Source: Paenibacillus validus NBRC 15382 (GTDB lineage: Bacteria > Bacillota > Bacilli > Paenibacillales > NBRC-103111). From it: a DNA stretch of 64,000 nucleotides. A program made the translations under genes and the position numbers. The stretch spans positions 1 to 64,000 of the forward strand of contig NZ_BIMH01000001.1 in the NCBI RefSeq assembly GCF_004000985.1, in the 5' to 3' direction. Positions 24,821 to 35,616 of this stretch are shown one piece after another (the stretch's first letter is position 1; every line of letters begins with the position of its first letter). The notes under the pieces were generated by a model that made no database searches, was not told where the DNA came from, and saw only the letters and a list, made by a program, of their open reading frames with translations.

Positions 24821-27742
24821 CTATTTGTTCAACTGCAGCATCCGCATCAGCATTACTGTGGCTTCCGCGCGAGTTGCCTTTCCGTCAGGCGCGAATTCAT
24901 TGCCGGTGCGCCCTTGAGCGATTCCCCAACGCAGTGCGGCTGCGGCTGCGCCCTTGGCCCAATCCGGAATCTCGTTCGCGTCGGAGAATGACAAGGGTCC
25001 GCCCTCATCCGTCGAGATCTTCGAAGCGCGAATAATCATCGCTGTCATTTCGGCGCGAGTCACATCTTCATCCGGACGGAAAGTGCCGTCCGCGTAACCG
25101 CTCACCACATGCAGCCGGGCAGCTTCCGAGACGTAACGCTGCGCCCATATTCCGATCTTGTCAGAATCGGTAAAAGAAACTCCGCTATTAGGGTCCGCAG
25201 CTTCGGGTGCAAGCGCCCGCATCAGCATAACGGTAAATTCTGCGCGTGTGATGAACTGATCCGGTTTAAAGCTGCCGTCATCATAGCCTGAGACGATTCC
25301 CTTCGCAGCGGTCTCTTGAATCATGACCTCCGCCCAGTGTCCCTTCAAATCGTTGAAATGTACGACTGGCGGAAGCGGCTTCTCCGGCTTCACTTGAGGA
25401 GGAGCCTCCTTTGCCACACTGAAAACGGCAAATTTCGTAAAATGATGGACCGTCGCGACGAATTCATCATTCTCCGCATGACCTTCGACTTCAATCCATT
25501 TGCCGTTCGTTTCGTCATAGTAGAACATGCCCGCCCGCCGGTCGGCTCCCAATAGCTTAGCCTGGATTTTAAAGCGAAGCGTAACAGGCTTCTTGAAGCT
25601 GCCGTCGAAACTTTTCAACAGTTCAAAAACGGGACTGAGGAGCGTCATGGAATCAGGCACTATTCCTGCAGTCGACGTCATTTTATGAATGGTAAGCTTG
25701 AAATTTCCTTCAGTCAGATCCGTCGGCAAATCAACTTTAACCTAATCGCCTAAGCTTGCCGTACAAGAATGCCCTCCGCTGCATGTGGTTGTGGTCGTCT
25801 GCGCAGAGTTCGTTGAAGGCTCTGACGAACTGTCCGAACTGCCGGACGAAGCTTCCCTCCACACCTCCACCGAAATTACAGTCTGGATGCCTTTGTACTG
25901 CGCAGTTATCGATGCGCTGCCGGGAGAAACGCCCGTAACGAGCCCATTCGCCTGAACTGTAGCTATATCCGCGTTAGAGGAACTGAATGTCACCGGATCA
26001 GCAACCGTCACGCGACTACCGTCCGAATAGACGGCCTGAATCACCGTGATATGAGTCATACCCACTTTCAGCCGATAAGCGGAGTCGTCCGCCTCAATGC
26101 TCGTCAGCACGACCCCTTCTTCACCTACCGCTACCTGCACCATCGCCGTCTTGCCCGACAGATTCGTCACTCCTGACGGCGGAGTCAGCGTTCCTGTGAA
26201 CGTATACGTTCCGGGCTGATTCCCATTATACGCCGGACTGCCGCCGTCCCAAGCCGCATCCGCCTGCGCCGTGCTTCCGTCGCTCAGCGTGACTTCCACC
26301 TGCACCGGCAGGCCCACGTCTGCCAGAGATGTTCCGTAAACGGTTGTAATGTCCGGCCGCGCGCTTACAGACGATATGGCAGGATTAGCGGTGAAATCAA
26401 AACTGGCCGTATCTCCGGCTTCATAGCCGCCCCCCGCCTTGTACCGCACCAGCACAGGAACATGCCCGGTAAACAGAGGCTCATTCGCCGGATCATAGGT
26501 CACGTAACTGGCGCCCCCGTCAACCGAGTACTCCATATCGCTCGTCATGCCCGACAGGCGGTTCGTATCGTCGTTTGCCGTCAGCCCCTGCGGCGCTCCA
26601 ACCCGCAATTCGAGCAACAGGCCGCTGCCAAACCCGCCAGCCAGCCGGTAGCTTCCATCCGCAAGCTGGAGCACGGATAATAGGTTGCCTGAGTCCGAGA
26701 ATTCTGTCTCCCATTGTTTATTGCCCGCCGCATCTGTTTTCAGCATGAAGGCCATGCTGCCATTATTGCCGCCGGCTACAGCATAGCCGCCGTCTATCGT
26801 TTGGATGACATCGAGCCCGAGCCGGTTTCCGGATTGGGGATAGGTGTTCAGCCAGTTCTCGTTGCCGTCTTTATCCGTCTGGATCAGTACAGCATCTTGA
26901 CTGGAAAGATAGACATTGCCCGTCAACATATATCCGCTCTGCCCATTCGCATCTGTCCATCTTTGAATCCCCAGCAAGGAGTACAAGCCAGCGCCGCTTC
27001 CATATTCTTGCTCCCACTGCACGGTGCTTGTTCCATCGATTTTCAACAGATAGCCTCTTGTGCCGGAGACCGTACCCGTTGACCCCACCAGCACATAGCC
27101 ATCCCCATCGATTGCCGGCTCCGCGTCATAAATAAATTGATCGCCGGCCTTCGCAATTAACGTTGTGGTCGGATTGTTGCCGTCGGCGTCCGTTGTCACA
27201 ATCGCCGCATTGAGATCGGCGCCCGTGTAACGTACATATCCCGGAATAAGAAAACCCGAGCCCGTCTCCAGGATCGCCGCGGCACTGCTGGAGCTGGTTC
27301 CGGCAAAGCTCAGGGTACGGCTCCATTTCAACTGCCCATCGGGATTCAACACCCCGTAAAAATACTGCGTATCGTAGGAGCTCGGGGCGATTTCGTAACC
27401 GGCAAACATGAAATGGCCATCCTGCGTTTCCCGAATATAACGGACCAATTGGCTGGTGCCCGTACTCGGATCGCTCAACACTTTACGCCACTGCTCCGTA
27501 CCGTCTGCACGATATTTCACCACAAAGGCGGAGTCTCCTGTGTATCCGCACGCTATATATCCGCCATCCGACACGGGTTGATAATCCTGAATAGGTCCAA
27601 GATCATTGAAGCTCTGGGTTGAAACGGCAAATCGGTCCGCAGACCCTGCCGCTTGCGCATCAGCGGGTTGTAGGAATAGGACGGATAGAACCAGGAAGGA
27701 GAGCATCAAGCTGACAAGTTTGCTTGATTTTGCGATTGACAT
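24821..27742 (-). pseudogene. Secreted SLH-anchored surface protein interrupted by an in-frame amber codon
   Basis: One reading frame of about 973 codons with a single TAG at 25742-25744. Start ATG 27742 gives a signal peptide ending near ADAQAAG; TTG 27745 is an alternative. Next come repeats of a propeller-like pattern (DGGYIACGYTG, DGHFMFAGYE, DGGYAVAGGNNG), Ig-like segments and a BIG2-like domain (SSSNADIATVQANGLVTGVS). After the TAG the same frame continues VKVDLPTDLTEGNFKL, then FKKPVTLRFKI, HFTKFAVFSV and three SLH domains (HWAEVMIQE, WAQRYVSEA, WAKGAAAAA). Without readthrough the secreted part loses its cell-wall anchor. Whether this is a recent mutation or readthrough is unknown. Confidence 0.8.
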
Positions 27743-27809
27743 CAACGTAGTAACCCCCAATTTTCATAAAATTCCTAATATAACGTTTATTGTATATGAA
27801 ATAAAAACC

Positions 27810-27833
27810 AAAAAAATCCCCCCTCAGGGGGAT
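27810..27833 (-). terminator. Terminator of the LuxR-type regulator gene
   Basis: Minus strand: ATCCCCC, loop TGA, GGGGGGAT followed by a T-rich run (TTTTTTGG). It separates the regulator from the surface protein gene. Confidence 0.8.
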
Positions 27834-27868
27834 AGTGGGGGGAGTTCACATGGTATTTATAAGTATTC

Positions 27869-30517
27869 CTATTGTTTTTTATCCTGTTCAGTCTCCTTCG
27901 CCTGGGCCCCGATTTCTTGCGCGCGGCGAACAGCCTCATCCCGGTTTTTCACACCAAGCTTGCCATATATGCGGTTTCGATGCGTTTTTACCGTTTCGTA
28001 TGAGATATGCAGCTTGTCTGCAATTTGCCTGCCGCTCAAATGGTCGAGCAGCCCTTGGAAGACATCCATCTCTCTTGCTGTAAGCACGGTGTCGAGAGGA
28101 TTCATCTCCCCTGCAAAGGGAGCGCCGGTTTCCATACCGACGAGAATCGTACGGACAAAATCGAGGGAAGCCGCCTCCCGCCCCCGGTAATAGCCGCGCT
28201 GCTTCGCCGCCGCCAATTCGGCAAGAGGAGCTCGAACGGCCGTACCTTCATCGATCAGAACGCGCACGAACCCATTCGATTCCGAGATCCGCAGCGCTTC
28301 TTCAAGCTGCTGCAGCGCCTTTCTTTTCTCGCCCCTCTCCAGCATCAGCACGGAGCGCATGGATGCGATTTCGGCGGCATCGATCGGTCTCATTTCACTC
28401 TCAGCCAAGTATAGCAGCTTATCGAGCAGCATGGATGCTTCATCCCATCTGCCTTCTAGCATTAGCGCCCGGGCAAACAGCTCGTAATCGTAAAGCTCAT
28501 ACACTGATACCATGTCGCTGCTGTTCAATCGGCAGCGGATCATCCAATCGCGAAGCGGGGCGGAATTGCCGGACCGAAGCTGCAGGCGGATAAGCTCCAT
28601 GTCCAAGAGTTCAACCCCCCGCGGGATATCCATCCCCTTCATCCGGCGCATGCCGGCTTCAAGGATAGCGGTAGCTTCGAACAAACTGCCGGCGGCCACC
28701 CTCAGCCTGCCCTGCAAAATCCATCCTGGAATCAGCTCATACTCAGCGGCGGTCGGTTTTTGTTCCACCCATTTCATGCCCTCGGTCAGATAGGCCTCTG
28801 CCTGCTCCAAGTCGTTCCAATAATAGAGCGCCTCGGCATAATTGATGAACAGCCTTGCCAGGAAGATCGGGTTGACCGATCGGTACAGCTCGGCAAGCTG
28901 CATCGTGTACGGCTCCGCAATCGGGCGAGCGGCATGGCCAAGACCGATTTTATACGTCTTGATCGTTTCCGGCTGAAGCGGCTTTTCCGGAAAGCCGAAA
29001 ATAATTCGGATGCCGTCTGGCGCATACCGAACCACCTTTTCATAATGTTCTCTGGCGCGCTGCAAATCATGGTGGCCGAACACCATCAGCGTACCCCGCA
29101 CATAATGAGCCATCGCCAAAAATAGATGCCGCTGCTCCTCTTTCATTTCTGCAGAATAGACTCTGAACCAGGCATCCGCCTCGCGCATCAGCTCTTCCGC
29201 CTTGCCGGTATCTCCGGCATCCTCGGCCACCAAAGAATTCACGTAGGAAAAGAACAGCACCGGATGCTCCAAGAGAATGGCATTCGGAATGGAAGACAGC
29301 CATTTGCCCAAATTTGACCAGTCCCAGTTCACGACTTTGGAACTCATCTCCTCCAGCAGCGCAATGGCCGATTCATAATGGCTCCCCTGCAAAAAATATT
29401 CGACCGCTTCTTCCTCCAAACGTCTCTCCCGGCACCACTCGCCTGCCGCTTTATACAGCAAAGCGGGGGTTTCCTCTCCATCCAACTCCAACTGCTGAAG
29501 CAAAAACTCAGAGAACAAATGATGAAATCGAAACCACTTGCCCCTCGCATCCAGAGGAACAACGAATAAATGGGAACGTTCCAGATCGGCGATCAGGTCG
29601 GGGCTGTCTGCAAAGCCCGACACCGCCCGGCACAACGAGGCATTCCAACGTTTCAGAATGGAGCATTTGAGCAAAAACTTCCTCATGCGTATCGTTTCCA
29701 AGCTCCAGACCTCTTCCAGCAAATATTGCTTGACGTGACGGTTATCTCCGGTGAATTGACGGATAAACCCATGCCGATCCTCCGTGCGGCGCATGGACAA
29801 CGCGGCAAGCTTAAGGCCTGTGATCCACCCCTCCGTCTGCCTGACTATTACGGATGTTTCCACCGAATCAAGCTGGAGATGGATGCTTTGGAAAAATTGC
29901 TCCGCTTCTTGTGCCGTAAAGCGCAAATCATCCGCGGTTAATCGAAAGGCCAGCTGCTGTGCCTCCATACGGCTTACCGGGAATCCGGGTTCCGTACGGC
30001 TCATCAGGCATACATGGACATGAGGGGGCAAGTGGGTAATAAAATAAGCTGCTGCTTGAATCATTTTCTGTTCTTGTATGACATGAAAGTCATCCAGAAC
30101 CAGCAGAATCCTGCCTGACTGCCTATTCAGTTCATTCAGTAAAAGGATCAGGGCCTGTTCGACGTCGTCAGCATACAGCAGCGGAAGCATCGCCTTCACT
30201 TCTTCCATGTAGCCAGGACGAATCCCGTCGATAGCCGAAGCCATGTAGCGCCAGAACTGCCCCCCGGCATTATCGCCGGCATCCAGAGAAATCCAGGCGG
30301 CATCCAAGCTGCCGTACGAAATCCACTCACTGACGAGCGTGGTCTTGCCGAAGCCGGCCGGAGCGCAAATGAGCGTCAGCTTTCCATTCAAACTGTCATG
30401 CAGTTGTTCGATCAGACGAACACGTGGAACTAGCGCTGCTGCATGCCGGGGAACGTTCAGCTTCGTATGAAGCAGCGGTTCGCGCAAGTCAGCAGCGTCA
30501 TCAAGTCTCTCCCTCAT
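27869..30517 (-). CDS. LAL-type (MalT-like) LuxR family ATP-dependent transcriptional regulator
   Basis: Large signal-transduction ATPase of 882 residues. Walker A is in ICAPAGFGKTTLVSEW near residue 50; Walker B is in RILLVLDDFHVI. A long helical TPR-like middle follows, then a C-terminal LuxR helix-turn-helix (LTAREMDVFQGLLDHLSGRQ and IADKLHISYETVKTHRNRIY). ATG 30517 has GGAGG six bases upstream, better than ATG 30541. Gene order suggests control of the downstream surface protein, but each has its own terminator and no target site is visible. Confidence 0.92.
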   Translation of the reverse strand: MRERLDDAADLREPLLHTKLNVPRHAAALVPRVRLIEQLHDSLNGKLTLICAPAGFGKTTLVSEWISYGSLDAAWISLDAGDNAGGQFWRYMASAIDGIRPGYMEEVKAMLPLLYADDVEQALILLLNELNRQSGRILLVLDDFHVIQEQKMIQAAAYFITHLPPHVHVCLMSRTEPGFPVSRMEAQQLAFRLTADDLRFTAQEAEQFFQSIHLQLDSVETSVIVRQTEGWITGLKLAALSMRRTEDRHGFIRQFTGDNRHVKQYLLEEVWSLETIRMRKFLLKCSILKRWNASLCRAVSGFADSPDLIADLERSHLFVVPLDARGKWFRFHHLFSEFLLQQLELDGEETPALLYKAAGEWCRERRLEEEAVEYFLQGSHYESAIALLEEMSSKVVNWDWSNLGKWLSSIPNAILLEHPVLFFSYVNSLVAEDAGDTGKAEELMREADAWFRVYSAEMKEEQRHLFLAMAHYVRGTLMVFGHHDLQRAREHYEKVVRYAPDGIRIIFGFPEKPLQPETIKTYKIGLGHAARPIAEPYTMQLAELYRSVNPIFLARLFINYAEALYYWNDLEQAEAYLTEGMKWVEQKPTAAEYELIPGWILQGRLRVAAGSLFEATAILEAGMRRMKGMDIPRGVELLDMELIRLQLRSGNSAPLRDWMIRCRLNSSDMVSVYELYDYELFARALMLEGRWDEASMLLDKLLYLAESEMRPIDAAEIASMRSVLMLERGEKRKALQQLEEALRISESNGFVRVLIDEGTAVRAPLAELAAAKQRGYYRGREAASLDFVRTILVGMETGAPFAGEMNPLDTVLTAREMDVFQGLLDHLSGRQIADKLHISYETVKTHRNRIYGKLGVKNRDEAVRRAQEIGAQAKETEQDKKQ

Positions 30518-30641
30518 TCTTTTCCTCCGTTCAAACTTCATATAACGACCCTATTCGAGGAAGCGAAGCCAAATCCTGCTATGGAATCATAGTTTGATGC
30601 TGCTTTCTTCATTGAAACGACTTGGTGCACAATCGCAAAAT

Positions 30642-30666
30642 AAAAAAACCTCAGCGTTTACTGAGG
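30642..30666 (-). terminator. Terminator of the lysR-monooxygenase operon
   Basis: Minus strand CCTCAG, loop TAAACG, CTGAGG followed by seven T. The TAA of the short frame at 30658-30834 lies in its loop. Confidence 0.85.
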
Positions 30667-30834
30667 CTCAAAGGCTCGTGATTCGTTTATTATGCGGCTG
30701 TTACTCGGTGTGAGTGGAACGGTCATCCCTTCCATGCCTTTATTCGGGTTGAACACGTCGACTTCTAAGCCTTCATTCTCCATTCGCCCTATCACGAGAA
30801 GCTCATGCTCGGACAGCCTGAGCTTCTTCGTCAT
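30658..30834 (-). CDS. Possible short protein at the end of the monooxygenase operon
   Basis: 58-residue frame MTKKLRLSEHELLVIGRM, then ENEGLEVDVFNPNKGMEG and TVPLTPSNSRIINESR, with amino-acid use typical of real protein. The frame stays open upstream into the end of the monooxygenase gene at 30882, and no good ribosome site precedes ATG 30834. It may be a small protein, or the tail of a lost gene. No family recognised. Confidence 0.35.
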   Translation of the reverse strand: MTKKLRLSEHELLVIGRMENEGLEVDVFNPNKGMEGMTVPLTPSNSRIINESRAFEPQ

Positions 30835-30881
30835 CCTGTATGAACCGTCGTTCTTACGAGACTTCGGGCATTCATGTAAAC

Positions 30882-32225
30882 TTACCCTTGAGCGACGACC
30901 TGTCTATGCTTTGTATAGCGATTCTCGGGAATCGGCAGACCGAGGTTGCCCCGCAGCGTATCCGCTTCGTACTCCTCTCGGAACAGTCGGCGCTGCTGCA
31001 AAATCGGCACTACATGGTCCACGAACTCCTCCAATCCTCGCGGAGTTGCCGCGCCTACGATGAAGCCGTCGGCCGCACCCGCCTCGAACCATGCCTCAAG
31101 CTTGTCAGCAACCGTTTCTGGCGTCCCCAGGAACGTCGGCTTAGGCGTCGCTACCCGCAGCGCGACCTGACGAAGGGTGAGACCTTCCTCTTTCGCCCAC
31201 GCTTTCATGCGATCCGTTGCGCTTTGGAAGCTGTTGCGTCCGAGACTGCCCAAATCCGGAAACGGTTCGTCAAGCGGATACTGCGAGAAGTCATGATGCT
31301 CATAGAAGCGCCCTAAAAAGTCCAACGCCTTATCGATCGACACGAGATTCGCAATCTCTTCATATTTGCGCTCGGCTTCTTCCTGCGTCCGGCCGAGAAT
31401 CGGGCCGATGCCAGGCATGATAACAATTTCGTCCGGATTGCGGCCTAAGGCCTTGGCACGGCCCTTAACGTCGTCATAATATAGTTTGGCCTCGTCCAGC
31501 GTCTCTTGACCGGTGAAAATCGCATTGGCCCATTTCGCCGCAAAATTTCTCCCGGACTCCGACGCTCCCGCCTGGAAGATGACGGGCTGCCCTTGTTTGG
31601 ATCGGGCAATATTAAGCGGTCCTTTGACCGAAAAGTACTCTCCCTTATGATTCAGCGTATGCATTTTGGACGGGTCGAAGAAAATGCCGGACTCCTTGTC
31701 GCGCACGAACGCGTCATCCTCCCAAGAGTCCCACAGCCCCGTCGTAACCCCGAGGTATTCATTGGCGATTCTGTAACGCTCCGGATGGGACGGATGCTGC
31801 TGCTCCACCTTCCCATAGTTGAGCGCGGAGCCTTCCAGAGGCGAAGTCACGACGTTCCAGCCGGCCCTTCCATGGCTGATCATATCCATGGAGGCGAATT
31901 GACGCGCCACGGTGAAGGGCTCGCTATAGGAGGTCGACAGCGTGCCAACCAAGCCGATTTTCGAGCTAACGGCGGCCAAAGCGCTTAGGATCGTGATAGG
32001 CTCGAAACGATTCAGGAAATGAGGGATCGATTTCTCGGTAATGTACAGCCCGTCGGCAATGAAGATGAAGTCGAACTTCCCCTCCTCCGCCTTCTGCGTC
32101 CATTTCTTATACAGCTCGAAGTTGACGCTGGCATCTGTAATCGCGTCCGGATGCCGCCATCCGGAGATATTGCCGCCGACGCCGTGCAGGATGGCGCCGA
32201 GCTTGATCTGTCTCTTTGTCCCCAT
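30882..32225 (-). CDS. FMN-dependent monooxygenase, NtaA/SnaA/DszA type (CmoJ-like)
   Basis: Luciferase-like flavin monooxygenase of 447 residues using reduced FMN from a partner reductase. Family motifs: [62 protein letters not shown] and [18 protein letters not shown] 32225 follows GGAGGAG. It is last in the operon lysR-luciferase-like-M20-oxidase-this gene and closely resembles the copies at 45359 and 51510. By analogy with B. subtilis CmoJ it may oxidise the sulfur side of an N-acetyl-S-substituted cysteine. Aminopolycarboxylates or sulfones are alternatives. Confidence 0.9.
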   Translation of the reverse strand: MGTKRQIKLGAILHGVGGNISGWRHPDAITDASVNFELYKKWTQKAEEGKFDFIFIADGLYITEKSIPHFLNRFEPITILSALAAVSSKIGLVGTLSTSYSEPFTVARQFASMDMISHGRAGWNVVTSPLEGSALNYGKVEQQHPSHPERYRIANEYLGVTTGLWDSWEDDAFVRDKESGIFFDPSKMHTLNHKGEYFSVKGPLNIARSKQGQPVIFQAGASESGRNFAAKWANAIFTGQETLDEAKLYYDDVKGRAKALGRNPDEIVIMPGIGPILGRTQEEAERKYEEIANLVSIDKALDFLGRFYEHHDFSQYPLDEPFPDLGSLGRNSFQSATDRMKAWAKEEGLTLRQVALRVATPKPTFLGTPETVADKLEAWFEAGAADGFIVGAATPRGLEEFVDHVVPILQQRRLFREEYEADTLRGNLGLPIPENRYTKHRQVVAQG

Positions 32226-32236
32226 ACTCTCTCCTC

Positions 32237-33379
32237 CTACAACGATATTGTGTCAAATCGAGACAATGCGAACATCCCCAGATCAACAGACGGTTTCTTC
32301 CCTTCAATGAGGTCGGCCAGCACGGCTCCGACCGCGCTGGAAAATTTAAACCCGTGTCCGGAGAAGCCTCCCGCCAGTATGACATTGGAATGAACCGGAT
32401 GCCGGTCGATAATGAAATGCTCATCGGGTGTCAGCTCATATTTACACACCGCCCCGCGCAGCAGCGCTCCAGCAGCTTGTGGCATGTAGTTTTCAAGCGT
32501 CTGACGCAGATCGCCCTCGTCCTGCTCCAGATGGCCGAACGGCGCCGCCGTTTCACCCGGGAGCCAAGGCAAGCCCCCGTCATGGCGGCCCAGCTTGATG
32601 CCCGCGCCGTCGATGCTCGGGAAGCCGTAATAGCCCCCGTTGTCTGTACCGAGCGTAAACCCGGGGAAAGCCCCTGCATCGAACAGTCCCGGTTTGGACC
32701 TGAACCACCCCACCGTCTTGCGAACAGCACGGATCGGCAACGTCACGAACGGCTCCAAAGTCTTGAACCATGCTCCGGCGCTAATAATCGTTTGATCAGC
32801 GGCAAATTCACCGACACGCGTCCGCACGCGAATTCCGCTGCCTTCCGACCAGATCTGCTCGACCGGGGTATATGGCAAAATCGTCGCCCCCTCGACCAGA
32901 GCAAGCTTGCGGTACTCTGCGACGCAGCGCTCGCTAAAAAGATAGCCGGCGTCCGGCTCATACATCGCTTCATACGTTTCCGGGAGCCGGACAGCGGGCC
33001 AGCGATGACGGATTTCGGCAGCGTCGAGCCACTCCACCCTCACTCCGGCGCGCCCGGCATCCTCGATCCGCGCTTGAAACTTGATAAGCGCACGATCGGC
33101 CATATTCAAAACGCCGGAACGGACCAGCAGCTTCTGATTGCTTGCTTCCTCCAGCTCCAACCAAAGGCGGTCAGCTTCCAGCGCCAACGAGACATAAGTC
33201 GGTCCCCCGCTGTAAGCGTGACGGATCAACCGCGGCTCGCCATGATGGCTGCCCTGCTCATGAGGAGGATCGAACGAATCGATCAGCAGCGTGCGGATGC
33301 CCCTCTTGGCCAGGTGATAGCCGGCGCTCATACCCATCGAGCCGGCACCGACGACGATCACGTCAAACGACTGCTTCAT
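32237..33379 (-). CDS. Monomeric sarcosine oxidase/N-methyltryptophan oxidase-like flavoenzyme
   Basis: FAD oxidase of 380 residues that would oxidise a secondary amine (N-methyl or N-alkyl amino acid). The dinucleotide fold begins [31 protein letters not shown] is the family's basic substrate/FAD region. [17 protein letters not shown] contains the Cys used for covalent FAD attachment in monomeric sarcosine oxidases. ATG 33379 has GGAGG six bases upstream. It sits between an M20 amidohydrolase and a CmoJ-like monooxygenase, so an N-substituted amino acid derivative is plausible. Confidence 0.88.
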   Translation of the reverse strand: MKQSFDVIVVGAGSMGMSAGYHLAKRGIRTLLIDSFDPPHEQGSHHGEPRLIRHAYSGGPTYVSLALEADRLWLELEEASNQKLLVRSGVLNMADRALIKFQARIEDAGRAGVRVEWLDAAEIRHRWPAVRLPETYEAMYEPDAGYLFSERCVAEYRKLALVEGATILPYTPVEQIWSEGSGIRVRTRVGEFAADQTIISAGAWFKTLEPFVTLPIRAVRKTVGWFRSKPGLFDAGAFPGFTLGTDNGGYYGFPSIDGAGIKLGRHDGGLPWLPGETAAPFGHLEQDEGDLRQTLENYMPQAAGALLRGAVCKYELTPDEHFIIDRHPVHSNVILAGGFSGHGFKFSSAVGAVLADLIEGKKPSVDLGMFALSRFDTISL

Positions 33380-33396
33380 ACGATCCCTCCTCGGTA

Positions 33397-34575
33397 TTAC
33401 GGCTCGGTAGCGAACCGTTCCAGCTCCGCAATCGCCAATTCAGCGAAGAAAGAGGCGCTGATCGGCAAAGCTCGTTCATCGATGTCGAAAGCGGGGTGGT
33501 GCCATTCCTTCGGCCCAGACGTTCCCATGAATGCGAAGAAGCCTGGAATCTGCTTTTGGTAAAAAGCAAAATCCTCGCCAGCCGGGGACGGCTTCGGCGT
33601 AACGACGCTGATGCCGAGTCGTTCCGCCGTCCTCCGTGCCGCATCCGCCAGCTCCCCATCGTTGTTGACGGGAGGCGGGCCTTGAATCCATCGCAAGGAG
33701 GCCTTCGTCCCGTATGCGGCAGCAACGCCGTTTACGACCTCGCCGAATCGCTCTACGACCCGGTTGCGCACCTTCTCGTCGAACGTCCGCACCGTACCGT
33801 CAAGCACCGCCGTTTCCGGGATAACGTTCCAGGCCGTTCCGCTGTTTAGACGCGTTACGCTGATGACCGCGCTTTCCAGCGGGCTTACGTTGCGGCTGAC
33901 GATCGACTGAAGCGCCGTGACCAACTGAGCCGCCGCAACGATCGGATCGACGCTCGCTTCCGGTACGGCCGCATGCGAACCTATACCCTCCAGCTCGACG
34001 AGAAAGCCGTCGGCTGCCGCCATCAGCGGCCCGGGCCTGATGCCGATCGTGCCGACAGGCAGATCCGGCTTATTATGCATGCCGTAAATCGCCCGCACCC
34101 CATCCAACGCACCGCTTTGCAACACCTTCCTCGCCCCAGCGGCCTTCTCCTCCGCAGGCTGGAATACAAACCGGATCGTCCCTAGCAGCTCATGCTCCTT
34201 CTCCTTCAACAGAAAGGCGGCGCCGAGAATGGCCGCGGTATGGAAGTCGTGACCGCACGCATGCATGTGGCCGGGAGTCTTGGATGCATAGGGCAGCCCC
34301 GTCTCCTCCTGAATCGGAAGCGCATCGATATCCGCCCGCAAAGCAATGACAGGTCCCCCATGCAATCCCCCGACTTCGGCTATGAGCCCGGTCTTTAAAT
34401 CGAACTGTGTCGCGATCCGAATCTCCTCCTCCTCAAGGCGTCTACGGATATAAGCGGTCGTCTCGAACTCTTCATGGGACAGCTCGGGATATTGGTGCAG
34501 GTGACGCCTGATGTCCACAAGTTTCTGCTCAATTCCCTCCGCGCTTACGATCGTCCCGCTGCCGTTTGCTCCCAT
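33397..34575 (-). CDS. M20 family amidohydrolase (N-acyl-amino acid/hippurate hydrolase type)
   Basis: Metal-dependent deacylase of 392 residues. Metal ligands are suggested by GHMHACGHDFHTA, FQPAEEKAAGA and IYGMHNKPDLPVGTI; the dimerisation/substrate region has GIGSHAAVPEASVDP. ATG 34575 lies inside the end of the upstream gene (31-bp overlap) with GGAGGAG before it, so translation is coupled. By analogy with B. subtilis SndA/SndB it may deacetylate an N-acetyl-S-substituted cysteine; the acyl group is not determined by sequence. Confidence 0.92.
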   Translation of the reverse strand: MGANGSGTIVSAEGIEQKLVDIRRHLHQYPELSHEEFETTAYIRRRLEEEEIRIATQFDLKTGLIAEVGGLHGGPVIALRADIDALPIQEETGLPYASKTPGHMHACGHDFHTAAILGAAFLLKEKEHELLGTIRFVFQPAEEKAAGARKVLQSGALDGVRAIYGMHNKPDLPVGTIGIRPGPLMAAADGFLVELEGIGSHAAVPEASVDPIVAAAQLVTALQSIVSRNVSPLESAVISVTRLNSGTAWNVIPETAVLDGTVRTFDEKVRNRVVERFGEVVNGVAAAYGTKASLRWIQGPPPVNNDGELADAARRTAERLGISVVTPKPSPAGEDFAFYQKQIPGFFAFMGTSGPKEWHHPAFDIDERALPISASFFAELAIAELERFATEP

Positions 34576-35591
34576 GCTGCCGCCTCCTCCTCAGCGAACG
34601 CTTCCTTTAATAACGTATAGGATCGCTTGCGCTGTTCAAAATTTTTCAAATTCGTCGAAACGACGATAAATTCTTCAACACCGTACGCACGCTGAAGTTC
34701 AAGGAGCTGTCTGCGTACCGATTCCTTCGTCCCTTTCGTGATTTGCGCAAGCTGCGTCTCTATCGTATATTCCTCATTCGACTGCTGGCCGAATTCCTCC
34801 GCTTGTTCGATCGTCGTGACGGTCAGTGTCCTGCCGCTGGCCAGCTTGATTTTGACAAGCTTATACTCTCCCGCAAGCTCCTGCGCTTCCTCCTCGGAAT
34901 CCGCCACGATGACCGATAAAGCCAGAATCGGCTGCGGCCCGTTGCCGTACTTCGGCTGGTACCGGTCCAAGTACGTCCTGAACGCTTCATGGGCCGTATT
35001 TTCATCGCTATTGATAAACAACGCGTACACATAGGGCAAGCCAGATTCTGCTGCGATTTCCGCACTTGATACACTTGTGCCGAGCACATAAATTTCGGCA
35101 GGTTGTTCGGCTATCGGCCCGGCAACAATCCCCGCAAGCGGATGCCCTGCCGGGACCCGGTTGGTAACATAATACTGAAGCTCGACCAGTTTCTCGGATA
35201 ACGTAGCCGCTTCCGTGAATCCCTGCTGCAGTGCCCGTGTCGAACGGGGCAATCCTCCCGGCGCGCGTCCTACCCCCAAATCGACCCGTCCTGGCGCCAG
35301 CGACGCCAGCACGTTGAAATTTTCTGCAACCTTATAAGGGCTGTAATGCTGGAGCATTACCCCTCCAGAGCCGATTCGAAGACTCTCTGTCTTCGCCAGC
35401 AGATGGGAAATGAGCACCTCGGGCGAAGTACCCGCAACCCGGTCGGAATCATGATGCTCCGACACCCAGAATCGATAATAGCCGAGCTGCTCCGCCAGGC
35501 GTGCGAGCTCAATCGTATGCCGGAAAGCCTGTGACGGTGTTTCTTCCGGCAAGATGGGGGTTTGATCCAGCATACTGAGCTTGATTCCCAT
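34545..35591 (-). CDS. LLM-class flavin-dependent oxidoreductase, MsnO8/CmoO type
   Basis: Short luciferase-like protein of 348 residues. Motifs: SMLDQTPILPEE, YRFWVSEHHDSDRVAGTSPE, IGSGGVMLQHYSPYKVAENF and GRVDLGVGRAPGG. ATG 35591 (nine bases after GGGAG) is preferred over 35600. It directly follows lysR and overlaps the M20 gene. B. subtilis CmoO of the cysteine-derivative operon is of this type. A close paralogue lies at 47247. Confidence 0.9.
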   Translation of the reverse strand: MGIKLSMLDQTPILPEETPSQAFRHTIELARLAEQLGYYRFWVSEHHDSDRVAGTSPEVLISHLLAKTESLRIGSGGVMLQHYSPYKVAENFNVLASLAPGRVDLGVGRAPGGLPRSTRALQQGFTEAATLSEKLVELQYYVTNRVPAGHPLAGIVAGPIAEQPAEIYVLGTSVSSAEIAAESGLPYVYALFINSDENTAHEAFRTYLDRYQPKYGNGPQPILALSVIVADSEEEAQELAGEYKLVKIKLASGRTLTVTTIEQAEEFGQQSNEEYTIETQLAQITKGTKESVRRQLLELQRAYGVEEFIVVSTNLKNFEQRKRSYTLLKEAFAEEEAAAWEQTAAGRS

Positions 35592-35616
35592 ATCGTTCAT
35601 CTCCCGTTTCTATGCA

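Noticed and set aside
32216-33562. Long plus-strand ORF of 448 codons opposite the sarcosine oxidase-like gene
   Set aside because: Antisense shadow of a high-GC coding region; composition (Arg/Gln/Pro-rich) is not protein-like.
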